From positions 62,001 to 126,000 of the forward strand of contig JAWPGT010000029.1 of assembly GCA_034638255.1 (NCBI GenBank): 64,000 bases of DNA, written 5' to 3'. The position numbers and the translations under genes are program-made. Origin of the DNA: Coprinus comatus. Taxonomy: Eukaryota; Basidiomycota; Agaricomycetes; Agaricales; Agaricaceae. The notes under the pieces are model-generated. The model did no database searches, was not told where the DNA came from, and saw only the letters and a list, made by a program, of their open reading frames with translations. The first letter of the stretch is position 1. Every line of letters begins with the position of its first letter. Of the stretch, positions 22,033 through 34,849 are shown one piece after another.

Positions 22033-24367
22033 ATGGTGAAACTTTCCTTTGCTGTCGTCCTCGGCTTTCTTCCTTTCGTCTTTTCCGACACCAAAACCTT
22101 TGACTTTACTGTTAACAATGCTGTTATCAGTCCCGACGGTTTTGAGCGAGAGTGAGATGCCCATACTCTTATCTTTGATTCATTGCCTTACATTGTGTTA
22201 TAGTACTGTCCTTATTAACGGTCAATTCCCTGGTCCCTTAATCCAGGTCAACAAAGGAGATCATGTCGTCATTCCAACCAATAATCAATTGACGAGCCCT
22301 ACCATGAGGAGGAGCACTTCTATTGTATGTGGCGCTACGATCATTGAAATAAATCCATCCTACTGACACAGATGGTAGCATTGGCATGGTTTCTTCCAAG
22401 CACGCACGTCGGGAATGGATGGACCTGCATTTGTGAATCAGTGTCCCATCCCTCCCGACACTACCTTTGTTTATGAATTCGACATAGCTGAACAATTCGG
22501 CAGGTAAGTTAAGTTAGTCACACTGTTACTTTATTGACTGACGCGCTATAGTTTCTGGTATCACTCTCACTTGTCAACGCAATACTGTGATGGTCTTCGC
22601 GGAGCATTTGTTGTATACAGTTGAGTATGCATCTTTTCCCAAAGTGGAAAACAACTTATTCATATTTGTCAGATCCCGATGACCCCTTGAAGGACCTTTA
22701 TGATGTTGACGATGAAACTACTGTAATTACTCTGGCAGAATGGTACCATGTCCTTGCTCCGGCAGGTACCAATGAGTTCTTCCAGACCGGAATAATACCG
22801 TAAGTTTACGTCGTTTTTCTGCTTACCTACCAGTACGCTAATGAGATTTTAATAGTGTTCAGGACTCTGGTTTGATCAATGGCAAAGGTCGATTCATTGG
22901 TGGTCCGGAAGGTAAGTCTTTGAATATAACAACAGAAGTACTGTTATTGAGACGAAAGTGAAACAGTTCCGTTTGCTGTTGTCACGGTGGAACAAGGAAA
23001 ACGTTACCGATTCCGCGTCTTTGCCATTTCCTGTCGACCTTTCTTCACCTTCTCTATCGATAACCACAACATCACATTCATTGAGGCCGATGGAATTGAA
23101 CATGAACCAGTTGTAGTTCAGAACATCGATATATATGCGGCACAACGTGTCTCTGCCGTATTGAATGCAAATCAACCGGTCAACAACTATTGGATTCGTG
23201 CTCCAATGACTGGTGGTAATCCCGCCAACAACCCCAACCGTATGTCTAGCTCCCAAACTGATTTGCTATCATACACTGATAAAATATTTGTAGTCAATGT
23301 AAGCGCAACCTTGGCCATCTTGCGATATGTGGGAGCACCGGAACAAGACCCAACGACTGTCAACGTTCCTGGACACAAACTACTGGATCAAGAAATGCAT
23401 GTGAGTGACGACTTAGAATGCTGAACCATAAACATTCACACATCAGATTAATATACTAATCCTAACAATAATAGCCAATTGAGAATCCTGGTAGCGTACG
23501 TGCTTTGATTTTTTGCTCAACAAATATATGATCTAATGTTACATTGCAGCTTGGTGACGGTCCTGCTGATGTTGCGATTGTTTTGAACATTGCTCAAGTA
23601 TGTGACCACGAGAATAGCGAAATAGAGAGATGCTAATACTTATGTGCGTTTTAGCCCAACCCTCCCTTCTTTGACATCAATGGTATTTCGTACTTGTCGC
23701 CTCCAATCCCGGTACTCCTTCAACTCCTGAGTGGAGCTAGACGTCCGCAAGATCTCTTACCTTCAGAACATACCTTCGTTGTTCCGAGAGATAGTATCAT
23801 TGAAGTTACCATTCCCGGTACTGGTGCCCACCCATTCCATTGTACGCCCTACTTTTAATCTCTTCCACGTCAAGAGTCTAATTAAAATTTAGTGCATGGT
23901 CATACATTCGATGTTGTCCTTCCTTCGAACGACACCGTTTTCAACTTTAAGAAGTTCGTCTAATCCGTCTCTAATATTGACTAAAGCACCAATGCTTCTC
24001 ATTCATAGTCCATTGCGCCGTGATGTATACCCAAGTACGAATCTAAAATGCAATATCGGCGGCTTTCAGAAAAACTAACAAGTATTTCTAGTTAACGGAG
24101 GTAATACTACCTTCCGATTCAGTAAGTAAATTCAACTCTTGTAACAAACTATGCATCTTACCCGAAACCACGAATCTTACAGTTACCGATAATCCTGGAG
24201 CATGGTTCTTGCATTGCCACATCGACTGGCATCTTGAAGCAGGTCTTGCTATCGCTTTTGCTGAAGCTCCTGAAGATAATGTCAGTGGGCCTGACGCTCA
24301 AATTACCCCGCAGGACTGGAAGGATTTGTGTCCTGATTATCACGACCTTGCTCCTGAACTCCAGTGA
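22033..24367 (+). CDS. laccase (multicopper oxidase) 1
   Basis: The gene is split by about a dozen short introns, including a 21-nt microexon (PIENPGS, near 23474-23494). It encodes a secreted laccase beginning [18 protein letters not shown]. All four copper signatures are present: [35 protein letters not shown] and [13 protein letters not shown]. The residue ten after the T1 cysteine is leucine, not phenylalanine, which suggests a medium rather than high redox potential. It oxidises phenolics while reducing O2 to water. The frame closes cleanly at TGA 24365-24367. A close paralog lies 1.9 kb downstream on the same strand. Confidence 0.92.
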
Positions 24368-26305
24368 AGTGTTGAAGGATGAATAGTAGTAGCGTCGTAC
24401 GGTCCCTCTCTGGATATTATACTTAGCGATGATATGTGGGTATCCAACATAAAGTTGATCTATTTTGTACACATGAGTGTGAACGTTTGAATTCTGAGTC
24501 CGACTGTTCACACAACTACAGCAACATATCCCACGAAATGTTTCTCCTTGCACCAATCCCAGATTTCTCAATCTAAGTCCTACAAGTTTTGTTTCACATC
24601 AATTTGCACACGCTGTCTCACACATGAAACGAATCTCACAGCCTTGAGGTCAGAATTACACGTCTATGGGAAATAATACAAATATGGATCTGTGTGTGAA
24701 TATTTGAGAGAAACATATAATATACTCAATAGAAAGTATCTGATTGGAGTGACAGAAAGTGCTCTAAGAGAAAGAGAGAAAGTTCTTCCAGACATAAGTT
24801 TTTCCCTATTAAACAACGGTACTATAATTCAATTCGGTAGTTATTAGGCTTCCTCGCTAACGCTCCACATAAGCCGGGTCCGAGCTTGAGGCCTTGAGGG
24901 ATGAAATATACTGACCCACTAGCTGTGGTAGACACATCAGTAAAATATCACACAACCTTTCCTTTTTCCACTGGGTACGCACAATACCGGCCATGGGCCT
25001 AATGGCAATATCATGAAATATTTTTCCCTGTGCCAAATGCTCAGGCACAATGCGTGTATTAGGTAATACAGTGTTACCAAAAAATTAATGAAATAATACT
25101 GTGGACCCTTTACCATATATAGAAGGTACCCCCCATATGTGGCCAAGTGTAAATATTGATTCAATAATTTTGATGTATTACCTAATACAAGGATAACTAG
25201 ATTGGGATTTGATCTAACCAGTAACAAAAAGTCTGATTGTCCTAATTGATAGTTAGATGAGATTTACACGACCTGCCATGTTATTCACTGTGCCAGTGAC
25301 TTGGTAATCCACACAGATTATCAAGTACTAGCGAGTATTTGTCTTTACTCGTGAGCGTGGGTCTCAGTAAAGTTTAGGTATGTCCTCGATAATCAAGTTA
25401 GATTATCGAGTCACTCACGCAGTGTATTACAAGTTTACAACTTGTTGCCATATTGACAAGCAGTTAACTCGACGGTAAGAAATCCGGAATGATAATTTGA
25501 AGTGTGTTACTCCAGAACACGTTTTAAGCTAGCCTGAAGGCCTGAACGTTTAAATTTCTAGTCGTTGATTTGGTTCGGAGGTGGCAGAGCCGGAACCAAA
25601 GTGTCGGAACCGACAAAACGTGTATCATCCAATAAGGCAACTACTTCAATCACCCATGTTAGTCGGACAGTGTCAATGTCAAGAGCATGGGATACCAACA
25701 CACAACTACTCATCGGATTCTCAGAGACTGTGCGTTAAATCAAAGTCAATCATAACCAATTGTTTGCTATTGGACGTTTCATTGAAATTTCTACTTCATC
25801 CTGACCCCGATGGACGGATGTGATGAGAAGAGTTTTGTACGCTCTATCCAGTAGCATAATGATCATTGTCTCAATTGCTAATGATCAGACCAAGTTAACG
25901 GGCGCAACATAACCTTCATTCTTGGCGAGACATATCTCTACTATGAGAAAATGAGAGGCATTTGTACCCGATTATTCAACGTAAAAATGAAGCTCACGAT
26001 AGCATTGCCCAGATTTTTTCCCAATCCTAAGGCGGCTCGCCTAACTTGGCCATGTTCACGATAGACACGATCCCGTCCAATCAAAACGAGCATTATGTTT
26101 TCCTCTCGCTCACTCACATTTGTGTGAGCACTCTAGTTTCTCACTATTCCCACCGTCCAAGGATCTACCACGCAATTCAAATGCGCCATATAGGTTCTTG
26201 GAATTCTAATCAAAGGAGATGTAATACTAGGCCGGAAATGTTTAAATACCAGTCGACTTTTTGGCTCAAAGTCTCCCAAGTCTTTGTAAAGCGACATCCG
26301 CCATC
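24368..26305. other. intergenic between the two laccases
   Basis: No gene is seen. It holds a 16-bp inverted repeat (TGTATTAGGTAATACA at 25055-25070, inverse at 25174-25189) and a perfect 10-bp inverted repeat CTCGATAATC/GATTATCGAG at about 25386-25411. A TTTAAATA box lies near 26240, about 65 bp before laccase 2. Confidence 0.5.
25055..25189. repeat. short inverted-repeat-bounded segment (135 bp)
   Basis: TGTATTAGGTAATACA and its exact reverse complement TGTATTACCTAATACA flank 103 bp of AT-rich DNA. Each arm is itself almost palindromic (GTATTA-GG-TAATAC). The size and arms suit a tiny MITE, but TAATA-rich DNA makes chance possible. Confidence 0.45.
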
Positions 26306-28529
26306 ATGAGACTCACTTTGGCTCTTGCCCTTTTGGCTGCCTATGTTCCAAATGCTCTCGGAGTAGTCACTCGTAGATACGAGATAGATATCGTGAATGC
26401 GAAGATAGCACCAGATGGTTTTACTCGAGAGTAAGTGGGCTCATTTTTTTTTATTGTTAAACTTCTAAACCTAATTGACAATTTGAACTATGAAAATAGT
26501 GCTGTCTTGGTTGATGGAGGATTCCCTGGACCCCTCATTACCGCAAACAAAGGAGAACGATTACTTATTAAGACTAATAACAAGTTGATAAGTCCTACTA
26601 TGAGGCGTAGTACAACCATTGTAAGTGGAACTGATTCCATGCTTCTCTTACTGTTTTATTGATTTTTCGCCTAAATAGCACTGGCATGGATTCTTCCAGC
26701 CACGTACATCGGGAATGGACGGACCTGCCTTTGTTAATCAATGTCCCATCCCACCTAATACTACGTTCTTCTATGATTTCCCAACTGATCCTCAAACCGG
26801 AAGGTAAGATCACGTTTTGAATTTTACTCTCCGTAAGATTCTATGCTGAAAATCAACTCAAAACAGTTTCTGGTACCATTCACATTTGTCAACTCAATAT
26901 TGTGATGGTCTTCGTGGGGCTATTGTTGTATATGGTACGTTGTATACGAGTCATGTCAGGTTGTTTCGATTAAATTAGGTTTCCAGACCCAAGAGACCCA
27001 TTGAGGCATCTCTATGATGTTGATAATGCAAATACCGTCATCACTCTGGCTGAATGGTATCACATTCTCGCACCCGCGGGAACCAACCAGTTCTTCGAAT
27101 CTGGTATTATTCCGTACGTTTGCCACTATAATTTTTTTGATTTCAGTAAATTAATGCAATGCACTACTAGTGTTCAAGATTCTGGTCTCATTAATGGTAA
27201 AGGTCGCTTCGTTGGTGGACCTGCAGGTTCGTTTCATTTAACTGTTTTCAAGCGGTAGCATTATACTCATTTTGGCATGATAGTTCCTTGGGCTGTCATC
27301 AATGTTGAGCGTGGCAAGCGCTACCGTCTTCGTGTTTTCGCCATCTCTTGTCGTCCTTTCTTCACCTTCTCTGTTGATAACCACAACATCACGTTCATTG
27401 AGGCTGATGGAATCGAACACGATCCTGTTACTGTACAAAGTGTTGATATTTATGCTGCACAACGTATCTCTGCGGTTTTGAACGCCAACCAGCCAATCAA
27501 CAATTATTGGATTCGTGCTCCTCCTACCGGTGGAAACCCAGCTAACAACCCCAACTGTATGTTGATTGGCCATACCCATGATGTTGAATTGAGATTTAAT
27601 GGTATACAGATAACCCCAACCTTACTCTCGCCATCTTGCGTTACAGGGGTGCCCGTATTGCTGACCCTGCTACCACAGCCAACTTTGGTGTCAGATTGCG
27701 TGACCAAGATATGCATGTGCGTCTTAAGTTTTTTGTTATCTAGAACAGATACCTAACCTCACCACTCTTCATAGCCCATTGCTCAAGAAGGTCCAGGAAA
27801 ACTTGGCTCCGGACCTCCTGATGTTCATATCACTTTGAACATTGCGCAACCCAACCCACCATTCTTCGACATTAACGGTATCTCTTACTTGTCACCTCCC
27901 ATTCCTGTCCTTCTTCAAATGTTGAGCGGTGCAAAGAGGCCACAAGACTTGCTTCCATCTGAACATGTGTTCGTCGTTCCTAGAAATAAGTTGATTGAAG
28001 TTAACATTCCGGGAACTGGCGCCCATCCATTCCACTGTAAGTCCGCCTGTTGCTATAAATATCTTCGTGTATGATTATTGATTATTCTACCATACTGACA
28101 GTGCACGGACATACTTTCGATGTTGTACTTCCTTCCAACGACAATGTATTCAATTTCGTCAAGTACGTCTCATTTCTTATATTATGCAAAGAATGAACTC
28201 AATTCTAATTTTAACACCATATCAGTCCTCTCCGTCGTGATGTCTATCCCATCAATGGTGGTAACACTACATTCCGTTTCTGTAAGTTTAAAACATTCTA
28301 CGTGCTCTAAAAATTACACCATGCTCATAAGGTGTTAATCTTAGTCACCGATAATCCTGGCGCTTGGTTCTTGCATTGCCATATTGATTGGCATCTTGAA
28401 GCCGGTCTTGCTATTGCATTTGGGGAAGCACCCGAAGACAATGTCAGCGGAGATGCAGCTCAAATCACGCCACAAGACTGGAAGGATCTTTGCCCAGATT
28501 ACCATGACCTCGCCCCTGAGTTCCAGTGA
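26306..28529 (+). CDS. laccase (multicopper oxidase) 2
   Basis: This is a paralog of laccase 1 with a different signal peptide ([19 protein letters not shown]) and the same domain order and intron positions in most places. Copper motifs are [38 protein letters not shown] and [13 protein letters not shown], again with leucine at the axial position. The exon that is separate as a 21-nt microexon in laccase 1 is continuous here ([13 protein letters not shown]), so an intron was gained or lost between the copies. The frame is intact to TGA at 28527-28529. The tandem arrangement implies local duplication. The divergent promoters suggest separate regulation. Confidence 0.92.
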
Positions 28530-28812
28530 TTGGAATATATTTAAGTACTTAAATAGTGTTTTTCGTGTATGAAATAAATGTAAATAAATTTTTGATCATG
28601 GTCCGTAAATTCAGGAATTTGACTCCATGGTGACATATTTACACTGTTGTCATCTGTTGTCATGCATTAGAGTCAAACGATGTAATAATGCGACCCTGAG
28701 GATATTTGATTTTTCAGCCAATACGCTATTGGTCGTGGGGCTGATTAGTAAGCCGAGGTACAGCATGTGTTGACCCGGGCCTTGTCCATGTCTTCATCCC
28801 ACTATCATCATC

Positions 28813-30195
28813 ATGAATGCTATGGCAGAGCGCAAGGTATGATTTCTTCTAATATGCTCTTATAAAATGGTATTAATTCATGAGTCGATTTATAGATACC
28901 AAGCCCTAGTCCTAACAGAATTGCAATGTCAAGGGCACTCGGAGCAGCTTTCCTCAATCACCAGGTCGAAGAGCTCGAGAAATCTGTGTCAAGCAATGGT
29001 CCTTCGTCCGGAAACTGGAGGGATCGTAGACAAATGCCTCATACAGGTCACGGAAGCGCCCCGACGCACAATGGGACTAAACATGTCCCGATGTCTCCTG
29101 GAATCAAAGTTGTACACAGGAGGAAACCGGTGATGCGCCATCAAACACGGTCAAAGATAATAAACCGGTAACTAGAGAAGCTATTAGTGGAGGGCGCCCT
29201 GTGGTGGAAAATGTGAAGAGTACAAAGGTAGAAGTCGAGAAATTCGATAGGGACGCTGATGTCATCGTTGTTGATGCAAGTGTTCTCGTTCACGCCCTCT
29301 ATCAAGTTAAAAAGTGGTGTAGGGATGGACGTCGAGAGATAATTATTGTCCCCTTGGAGGGTACGTGTACGATCTCGCTCTCTAACTCGACTTGTACTGA
29401 CAAATGAAATATATAGCCCTTAATACTCTCGACCTTCTCAAGAAAGGTACTAGCCCTCTCGCTCAGCGTGCTCGAGCGGCATCCCGTATCTTGGAAGCTC
29501 AAGTCGGCACCAACCCCCGCATTCGTGTACAACGAGATGATGCCTTTGTTCTCTGGGACAAGATTACCGCGGACGTTAGTAGTGAAGAAGAAGGCGATGC
29601 TGCCAAGACCACCACACCTTCACCCGAATGGCTTCGCCGCACCATCTGCTGTGCACAGTGGGAAGTTGAACATGCCCATACCACCATACAGTCTGACGGC
29701 AATGGTCGTGTTCTCGAAACTCCCGAAAGGCCAAAGACCCATCATCATCATTACAAAGTCGCCCTTGCTATTCTTTCTTCCCCACCTAACATGTCCCCAG
29801 TCCATGCATCGAAGTCTATCGAAGGAAATGAAGCACTGATGAACCCCGTCCCACTTCCAGCACCTTCTGTCCCACATCTACACAAGTTTGAAGCCCGGTC
29901 TTCGGGAGCTCTAGTTGCTCAATGGGCTGAGAAGGCCAAGATTCGCACCATATTGGTCGAACCTACTCTTCCTGGACGCGGAGGTGGTGCGGCTGATGAC
30001 GATGAACGCCCCAAACGAGTCCATAATGCTCATCATGGTCCCAAAGGAAGACGAAGCTCCAACACCGATCACACCCCTAAAGCTTCTCTCGTCGAACGCC
30101 CTCCCGCTGTTATGGCTATGATGGAAATGGTCTCTCAACCTAGTCGCGTTGTACGTGTTCTTGCCCGTGGCGAGAGATTAGAACCCGGTCCGTGA
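28813..30195 (+). CDS. PIN-domain protein (putative ribonuclease)
   Basis: Exon 1 (MNAMAERK, from 28813) joins IPSPSPNRIAMSRALGAAFL. A disordered region leads into DADVIVVDASVLVHALYQVK, an intron, and ALNTLDLLKKGTSPLAQRAR. That is a PIN fold with an acidic residue at the first strand (VVDASVLV) and a conserved PLEALNTLDLLKK helix, as in fungal SMG/Swt-type PIN proteins. The C-terminal half (after about residue 250) is charged and low-complexity. One base is missing near 29124-29126 in an A run. Beyond it the frame reads TGDAPSNTVKDNKPVTREAI. PIN domains usually act as metal-dependent endoribonucleases. The target here is unknown. Confidence 0.65.
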
Positions 30196-30930
30196 AAGGA
30201 GGCAATACGAACAAATGGTTAGTCACTTCGTGTTCATGGTGTATTCATATTTTGGCTAATAAGATTCACAGAAATTATGTGTTAGTCCACTTGGCCAACT
30301 ACTTTCCACGCCATCTGTCCCTCTCCCTCGTCATACTGGAGTGTGTCATTCACGGAAAAAGCGACAGCGGGTTGGAATTTCTTTCATATTCCCCAGGTCT
30401 TTGGATCACTTGTCTCTTCGTCACTGGAAAATGAGCTAGAGATATGCTTTTCACCCCTTCGTAACGACACCCCCACATTTTCTGGAGACAACTGTCAAAC
30501 GTGTTAACTTGAATGGTAGGAATAATTTCGCGGAGGACAGGGGTTTTCTAGGTATATTACCTTTTTGTTCGGGTGTCTATGTCCACAAAGTCTGCCTATT
30601 GGTCTGGATATTTTCCTCCTCTTGTCCTCTATGCCTTCCATCTCCAAACGCTCTATTTCTTTTCCTAGTTCTCGCTTGTGTCCCGACTCTTGCTCCTAGG
30701 TTTTCCCCAACTCTTTTTCCATATATCTGCTATCTACTTTTCGTAAGGTAGATTTCCCCACATGTTTCCCTTTAATCCCTTTTTTTTTTTTTACTCTCTG
30801 ATGCCTGTATAATGCTATTATCTCGAGAAAATACATAACCCGATGCTAAGTTTGAATGTCTTTGATATTTGCGAATCCCGAAGATCATTTACTCTAACAC
30901 ATTCACAGGACTGCATGTATATACATATTT
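30196..30930. other. intergenic, convergent 3' ends
   Basis: This lies between convergently transcribed genes. A poly-T tract (about 30780-30793) and C/T-rich DNA are present, with no coding signal. Confidence 0.45.
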
Positions 30931-33900
30931 TTACACTCCAATATGAATGAAAGGTATCCAAGACTCCTTATTTCCACCAAATTTCTTCAACTTCCTAGTA
31001 GCTTTTGCCAATCCCTCAGCTACACTTCCTAATTCAAACCCCTTTCCATTATCCTCATAAACATGTCCATAAAACTCTTGAGCAACAATAGGAACATCAC
31101 TATCAGAAATATTCCAAAGTGTAGCAATAACAGAAGGAAATCCAATAGCTGCAAAAGCTCCTGCAATATGAACAAATTCTGTAGGTGCCCAATAACCAAT
31201 AGTAGCAGTTTGACAAGCAGATAAGAAGATAAATTGAGAACCCTTTGTTAAATCCATTGAATAAATCTTTTTAAAATCAAGATTTCCATCATAAAGAATA
31301 AGTGAACTGTCAAATGGAGATTGTGGATCTTGAATACCATGGCAAGCAATATGAAACCAATTCTCAACTTTAAGAACATCAACAGCTTTATCAACTGTTG
31401 CATTCTCATCAAGAAGAGAAGAAATATGAGTATCTCCAATTGTATTAGAGATTAATTTCATCTCTCTTTGAACACCAAGTAGAGGAGGGAGTGTGGTATA
31501 AGAGGAATTTGTAACACCAATGGTAGCAAGTTTGTGGGCTTGAATAGAGTTTTGAGAAACTTTTTTCCTTGCTTGAATAAGAAAATCCAAAGTTAAGGTA
31601 TATGATTGAATGAGGGGGAAATCAATCAAAGTAGCATGAATAGGAAGTTGGACCATAGCACCATATAAACACCACCAAATTCTTCCACAAGCAAGATTAT
31701 GTTGTTTTAAAGCCTGGTAGATTGGTTGTCCAATTGCTTCAGAAAGCCAGTTAATAGCTCTAGTAATAGGAGAAATGGTTGAAGTTTTCTCTCTATTAAT
31801 TCTTCCTGCCCTTTCACAAATTTCATCAAACTCAATAGCACTACTATCTCTGGTTTGAGATTGAGATTGAGGTTGATTATGATTATGGTAGATTTGACAA
31901 ATGGCTTTGAAAAGTAGATCTTGATTTGAACCAGGAAGATGGACCACAAAGATAGAGTAATTGCCAGAAGTAAAATGGATAACCAAAGCAAATGTTGATG
32001 TGAGAAGAATAACAGGACCATGGATTGCAGAGATAGAGAGTTGAGAAAAAGATTTGGGCATCATAAAATTATGAAATCCTTCCTTCTCCCTAATAGATTT
32101 GATAATTTGATCCCTTTGAAATCCAAGTTGAAAAGCATTTTTACTTCTATCCCCCATATTTGCAACACTAGGCCTCAACATTTGATCAAGTTGAGATGAA
32201 ACTTGATACAAAGAAGCAGCCAAATCAGGATACAACTCTTTCAATAAAGGTTCTTGATCCCTCAAATAAAAGAGTTGTTTTTGAGTGATAGCCAATCCTT
32301 GTTCCAAAAATTCAACAGCAGCTTCCAATTTCCCAAATTTGATTGCAACGTGAGCTGCCTCTTCAACGAGTTCTGGAATTTTCCTCTGAACCAACATGTT
32401 ATATCTATCCGCAATAGATCCACCAATGAAAATGAGTTGGGGTATAGTTCCTAAAGCAATGGTATATGCTTTAATGCATTCAGATAAACCGAGTAGATCA
32501 AGAAGTCTAGCCCAATCTTTCGCACAGGTAAGGATGTTGGATGGTAAGGAATGTTGAAGCTGACTGCCAACGCCATAATAATATAGAGAACAGTAGATAT
32601 TCTCTACATTTTCGGGAAGATCGAGATAGGTTTGGTCGTCATAGAGCTTCTGGTAGAATCGAGCCAAATTTCCATAATTTCCGGCCAAGGCGAGTGATAG
32701 TTTATGTTTGTGGATAACAAGAGAGTTGCTGAGAGCTTCGAGAATCTGAGGAACTAACGATGTATCATGGGAAATTTCGTACGCGTGAATGTAAGCGATT
32801 CCAAGATGTTGCATGTAGGTTGAATATTGAGAGTTGTTAGGATCCATGGTTTGAAGCGCGTTTTTGAAAGCGTCGATAGCGGAATAACAATCTTCTTTCG
32901 TGCGATTCTTTTGATAAAGATAAAGACAATAATCTCCTTTAAAACACCAAGCTGACGTCAAGGTGCTTTTGCTTTGAGTATTAAAAGCATGTTTGAGACA
33001 AGAATCTAGATTGTCGATGTCACTTTTGGCGTGATAAACAGAATCAACCTTCTCCAAGAGTAATCTTCCGACAGCGATACACATAGACGAGAAGTTGGGC
33101 ATTGATATGACGTTGTTTTGGAGTGCTGGAAAACAATGTTTTTGGAATTCGACAGCATCGGGAGCGTTATGGAAAATATTGAATCGATAACCGTAACAAA
33201 GGCCAAGGTTCATAGAGACGAAAAGGTAGTCGGAAGAGGCGGGGATCATCAAGGAAATGGCATTTTCTCCATAATTGATGGCTCTGTCGAGGAAATCGTG
33301 GTTTCCAGTTTCATTATATTTGAGAGAAAGATAGCACAAGCATGGCCATAGAACGTAAACTTGGTAGCGCTGCCATCAGGCATCTTGGAGCAAACATCAA
33401 CGATAATGTCACTTGCGCGATTCAAATCGTCTCGTTGGAAGGTATTTGTAGCTCGAGAGAGAAGGGAAACGGCAAGGTGACCAGAAGTTTCGAGCCAACA
33501 GATTGGATCGTGGTGCAAGTCTTCTAGTGCTTTCTCGAACGCATTGATAGCTTGGTTGATGTATCGAAGATTGTCGGAAGCTTGGTACAAGTAACTGTAT
33601 GTAGCTCCCAAGTTTGCATAAACTTTTGGAAGTCCTGGGTATGTAGGGAATTCCTTGACGATTGATTCGAAATAGGCGGCGGAACGTTCGATATACTCTT
33701 GATTTCCAACCTTCTTGTACAATTCTCCCACAGTAGCACCTAGCGAGTTATAGATTTCGGCCAGCATTGGGTGACCTTCTGGAATCATTGTTTGTACCTG
33801 GTTCAAAAGGTTGATAGCGTCTTTGAGATATTCAGCGTTTCCGGACGCTTTAAAGATGTCCGATTTAAGCATTGCACAGGAATAAACCACCATGGGTAAT

Positions 33901-34632
33901 GTAGGATGATTGCGTGGTAACTCGGAGAGAATTCTTTCAACAAGCCGATTGGCGCTCGCGAAATCTTCAGAATTCCCAGTGGCCTGGAAGCGAACTAGTA
34001 GGATCTCGGCAACGTGTTGTTGAATTTGGAAATAATGGTCATTCGAAGCGTCGAAGGATTTGGCGAGCGTACTGATACGTTCCACCGCATTGTCTATATA
34101 GCCTTGTCTCCAGTCAATTCAAAATGCCTTCGGTAAGTCAATGCCAGGTTCCCGATCCACCCATGAAGGTCAGGATAGTCAAGAGGAACACGAGAGATGG
34201 CAGATATTTGGTACTCGGCAGAGGATACGAGATCATCGATGTTTCCGGACATCCGTGCACGATCTGCAAGGGCCATTGCACAATGTTCTTGGCGGCGAGG
34301 GATATTGGGATGGGTATCAGGAGTATGTGCGAGACTTTCACGATAACAATTGATGCATAGATCCAACGCTTGGACGTCATGAATGGCCCTGAAGCGTCTA
34401 TACGCGAGAAATCCAACATATTCTTGATTTTGACCATGGGGAGCTGGTGGAAATGACCTCAAGATCTCATTCAATGTCTCGAGGGGCTCTTCCATAGCCA
34501 TAGCCTGAGACTCAATCAGGAAAACGTTTGTTTTAGTTATCTGAACGACTGACATAGTGCTCGGCAGTGATAGTTAGAAGGGTTTCTTCATCCGGAAATA
34601 CATTCGCGTCAACTTCTGTTGCTTCGGACATC
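30931..34632 (-). CDS. TPR-CHAT domain protein (caspase-like peptidase family)
   Basis: The gene starts with MSEATEVDANVFPDEETLL (ATG at 34632), has one intron near 34510-34555, and then a long TPR-like array (for example DYPDLHGWIGNLALTYRRHF and LKDAINLLNQVQTMIPEGHP). The C-terminus is a CHAT domain with the catalytic pair intact: His in NWFHIACHG and Cys in FIFLSACQTA. IGFPSVIATLWNISDSDVP follows, as is typical of the family. CHAT proteins are separase/caspase-clan peptidases. In fungi their substrates are mostly unknown, and TPRs would bind partners. Two one-base gaps, near 34102 (C run) and 33344-33347, split the frame, and adding a base at each would restore one protein of roughly 1,260 residues. 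Coding sequence past about 32,300 is noticeably AT-richer. Confidence 0.85.
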
Positions 34633-34849
34633 TTGGAGGCACGAGGATCTTCCAGTATAACGAGGAGATGTTAATTGAACGAGAGACACAGTGATAATGA
34701 TGTGGTGATGGTGAGTGAGGCAAGTGTCAGTGTTTGATGCGATTGATCTATTCACTCGTCATTCCAAAAACGGACATGTACATATTCGTTGCATTTTCGT
34801 TTCAAATATTTACAAGCGGAGAGCACACCTATAGATGAATACTTCATAT

